17,157 nt of DNA from Clostridia bacterium (GTDB taxonomy: Bacteria > Bacillota > Clostridia > Christensenellales > UBA1242). The notes beneath the pieces are model-generated. The model was not told the origin of the DNA. It searched no databases and worked only from the letters and a program-made list of their open reading frames with translations. The stretch is from positions 1 to 17,157 of the forward strand of contig JAQVLJ010000010.1 in NCBI GenBank assembly GCA_028704215.1. Direction: 5' to 3'. The translations under genes and the position numbers were made by a program. This document shows positions 15,095-17,157 of the stretch, piece by piece; positions within the stretch are counted from its first letter, which is position 1, and each line of letters opens with the position of its first letter.

Positions 15095-17157
15095 TCTTTT
15101 TCCTTTTCTACAAGACTCTTCATCTGCAACAAAGTTTCAAAAGCCAACATTGGACTAATTTTATCCATATCCAAATCGTCTACAATTCTTTCAATATTAG
15201 TCTTTATTTTTTGTGGTTTTTTTACTGTATCTATTGTAGACATTTCTTTCTTTTCAAGAACAGAAATAATGTTTTTTGCGCGCTTTATTATATTTTCTGG
15301 TAAACCTGCCAATGATGCAACTTCTATTCCAAAACTTTTTTGCGCACCTCCTCGCATAATTTTTCTTAAAAACACAAGATGTCCATCGATATCCTTTATT
15401 GCAATATTGTAATTTTTTACCCCTTCAACTTTTCCTTCCAATTGAGTCAATTCATGAAAATGTGTAGCAAAAAGAGTTTTTGCCGAAAGATGACTAGCCA
15501 AATATTCTACAACAGCCCACGCAATTGAAAGCCCATCAAAAGTCGATGTTCCCCTCCCCACTTCATCCAAGATAATCAAACTTTTGTTTGTTGCGTATTG
15601 CAAAATATTGGACACTTCAACCATTTCAACCATAAATGTGCTTTGTCCAACTGACAAGTCATCGCTTGCTCCTATTCTAGTAAAAATTCTATCTACAATA
15701 CATATATCTGCACTATCAGCAGGAACAAAACTTCCGATATGTGCCATAATAGTAATCAGTGCAATTTGACGCATATACGTACTTTTACCAGCCATATTTG
15801 GTCCGGTCAAAATTATAGTTCGGTCATCTTTGTCATTCAAATATGTATCATTTCCAATAAAATTGTCATTAGAAAGCATTATTTCAACAACCGGATGTCT
15901 TCCATTAACAACTTTTATATCGTTATTAGTGTTAATTGCAGGTTTGCAATAATTATTGTTCACCGCTACACTTGCCAACGAAGATAAGGTGTCTATTGTA
16001 GCAAGAGTTGATGCTATTTTTTGCAACTCAGAACAGTACTTCATTAGATATTCACGCAAAGTTGCAAATATCTCCGCCTCTAACCTTATTGCTTTGTCCG
16101 TGCTAGATAAAATATCTTCTTCAAATTTTTTCAATTCCTCAGTTATATATCTTTCACTGTTTGATATTGTTTGCTTTCGAATGTAATCAAAAGGTACTTT
16201 ATCTGCATTTGATTTGTTGATTTCGATATAATAGCCAAAAACTCTGTTATAGGCAATTTTTAGATTTTTTATGCCTGTTTTTTCACGCTCACGCGCCTCA
16301 ACTTCTGCAATAAAATTTTTTGCGTTTACGCTGATGTTTCTGTAATAATCCAAATCTTTATTAATGCCATCATTAATGTAATTTCCATCTTTTAATACTA
16401 ATGGAGAATCTAGTTTTATAGTGCTATCAATTACTGCGCAAAATTCAGACATATCAGTAATTTTGGATACCAAATCATTAAAATACTCATCATTGAGACT
16501 ACAAATTATACTTTTTATTTTTGGTGCTAATTTGATTGAACTACTCAAAGCTAAACAATCCCGTGGCATTATATTTCCATAAGATATTTTTCCAACCAAA
16601 CGCTCGATATCTTGAATTTTTGACAATTCTAATTGCAAACTCATACGAACGGCAGAGTTTTTTGTTAATTGTTCAACTAAATGAAGTCGCAATTTAATCT
16701 CTTGGCTACTCTGCAAGGGTTGTGCCAACCAGTTTCTCAGCATTCTCTTTCCTGCTGATGTACAAGTTTTATCCAATACCCATAATAATGAACCGACTTT
16801 ATTTCGTTCACGCAATGTTTCTTCAATTTCAAGATTTCTGCGAGTGTTTGTATCTATGTACATAAATTGTTTGTCACTCAAAAGTTTTGGTATTTTTAAA
16901 TGATTTAAACTTCTTTTTTGAGTTTCTTTTAGATAATTTAACATCGCACCAACACAAAGACTTATATTTGCAGTATTAAAATCGTATCCCTTCAAAGAAC
17001 TCAATGAATATTGTTCTAAAATTATTTTTTCAGCATTAGTTTTTTGGAATGCCCAAGCATAATATTCTTCGAATCTAACAGTTTTATATTGTTGTGTCGG
17101 CAACTGGGCAACCAATTCATAAACTTCACTATTACATATTATTTGTGCAGGCATAAC
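15091..17157 (-). CDS. mutS: DNA mismatch repair protein MutS, 5'-truncated
   Basis: Recognises mismatches and small loops and hands over to MutL. The window ends inside the gene: the frame stays open to the last base, and the first Met seen (17154) is internal. About 170 residues, containing the mismatch-reading domain with its Phe-x-Glu motif, lie outside. The visible 687 residues cover the connector end, the lever and clamp (about 100-400, with YNRVFGYYIEI at 302-312), and the ATPase: Walker A GPNMAGKST (451-459), DDLSVGQSTFMVEM (498-511), Walker B LIILDE (526-531) followed by VGRGTSTFDG, THFHEL (564-569) and FGIEVASLAGLP (608-619). A C-terminal tail ends SPMLAFETLLQMKSLV. It looks intact in the part seen. 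First visible gene of the mutS-mutL-miaA-ynbB operon. Confidence 0.97.
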   Translation of the reverse strand, partial: VMPAQIICNSEVYELVAQLPTQQYKTVRFEEYYAWAFQKTNAEKIILEQYSLSSLKGYDFNTANISLCVGAMLNYLKETQKRSLNHLKIPKLLSDKQFMYIDTNTRRNLEIEETLRERNKVGSLLWVLDKTCTSAGKRMLRNWLAQPLQSSQEIKLRLHLVEQLTKNSAVRMSLQLELSKIQDIERLVGKISYGNIMPRDCLALSSSIKLAPKIKSIICSLNDEYFNDLVSKITDMSEFCAVIDSTIKLDSPLVLKDGNYINDGINKDLDYYRNISVNAKNFIAEVEAREREKTGIKNLKIAYNRVFGYYIEINKSNADKVPFDYIRKQTISNSERYITEELKKFEEDILSSTDKAIRLEAEIFATLREYLMKYCSELQKIASTLATIDTLSSLASVAVNNNYCKPAINTNNDIKVVNGRHPVVEIMLSNDNFIGNDTYLNDKDDRTIILTGPNMAGKSTYMRQIALITIMAHIGSFVPADSADICIVDRIFTRIGASDDLSVGQSTFMVEMVEVSNILQYATNKSLIILDEVGRGTSTFDGLSIAWAVVEYLASHLSAKTLFATHFHELTQLEGKVEGVKNYNIAIKDIDGHLVFLRKIMRGGAQKSFGIEVASLAGLPENIIKRAKNIISVLEKKEMSTIDTVKKPQKIKTNIERIVDDLDMDKISPMLAFETLLQMKSLVEKEKE

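Noticed and set aside
1..17157. CRISPR arrays, tRNA or rRNA genes, insertion sequences, or use of TGA as Trp
   Set aside because: No regular repeat-spacer pattern, cloverleaf, transposase or terminal repeat was seen, and several genes end in TGA while Trp is TGG.

Overview
The window is a stretch of an AT-rich (roughly one third G+C by eye) bacterial chromosome that reads as low-GC Firmicutes, most likely a clostridial or related uncultured lineage. The grounds are a ThiI without a rhodanese domain paired with its own cysteine desulfurase, a membrane-anchored RNase Y, an endonuclease-type MutL with a beta-clamp motif, a YnbB-family PLP enzyme and a XerS-like recombinase. In Bacillus subtilis, rny, mutS, mutL, miaA, ynbB and lexA also lie fairly near one another. 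TGA is used as a stop and TGG as Trp, so the standard bacterial code applies. Both window ends cut genes: the cysteine desulfurase lacks its N-terminus on the left and MutS lacks its N-terminus on the right.

Layout. (1) 1-4154, plus strand: cysteine desulfurase and thiI (4-bp overlap; tRNA 4-thiouridine synthesis), then a promoter, rny (RNase Y) and rnhA (RNase HI, 1-bp overlap), ending in a two-way terminator. (2) 4191-9040, a transport/regulation module: a two-gene minus-strand ABC exporter (BcrA/LanF-like ATPase plus permease with a large external domain), a divergent plus-strand VTT/TVP38-type membrane protein, and a minus-strand PadR-type regulator that carries a long linker and four C-terminal membrane segments. 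The promoters of the exporter and of the PadR gene have similar 19-bp TATGT-starting elements over their -10 regions. (3) 9041-11122: a perfect 16-bp inverted repeat with a 6-base centre, a XerS-like tyrosine recombinase and lexA, closed by a second two-way terminator. (4) 11130-17157, minus strand: mutS, mutL, miaA and ynbB in a tight operon with overlapping or adjacent ends.

How it fits together. The flanking blocks are housekeeping genes for RNA decay, tRNA modification, R-loop removal and mismatch repair; they point toward each other with the accessory module and the xerS/lexA segment between. The most interesting possibilities are a self-contained single-recombinase chromosome-resolution locus (palindrome plus XerS-like enzyme) beside lexA, and a membrane-tethered PadR that may directly control an antibiotic-peptide-type ABC exporter. 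Both are inferences from the sequence and need comparison with related genomes.
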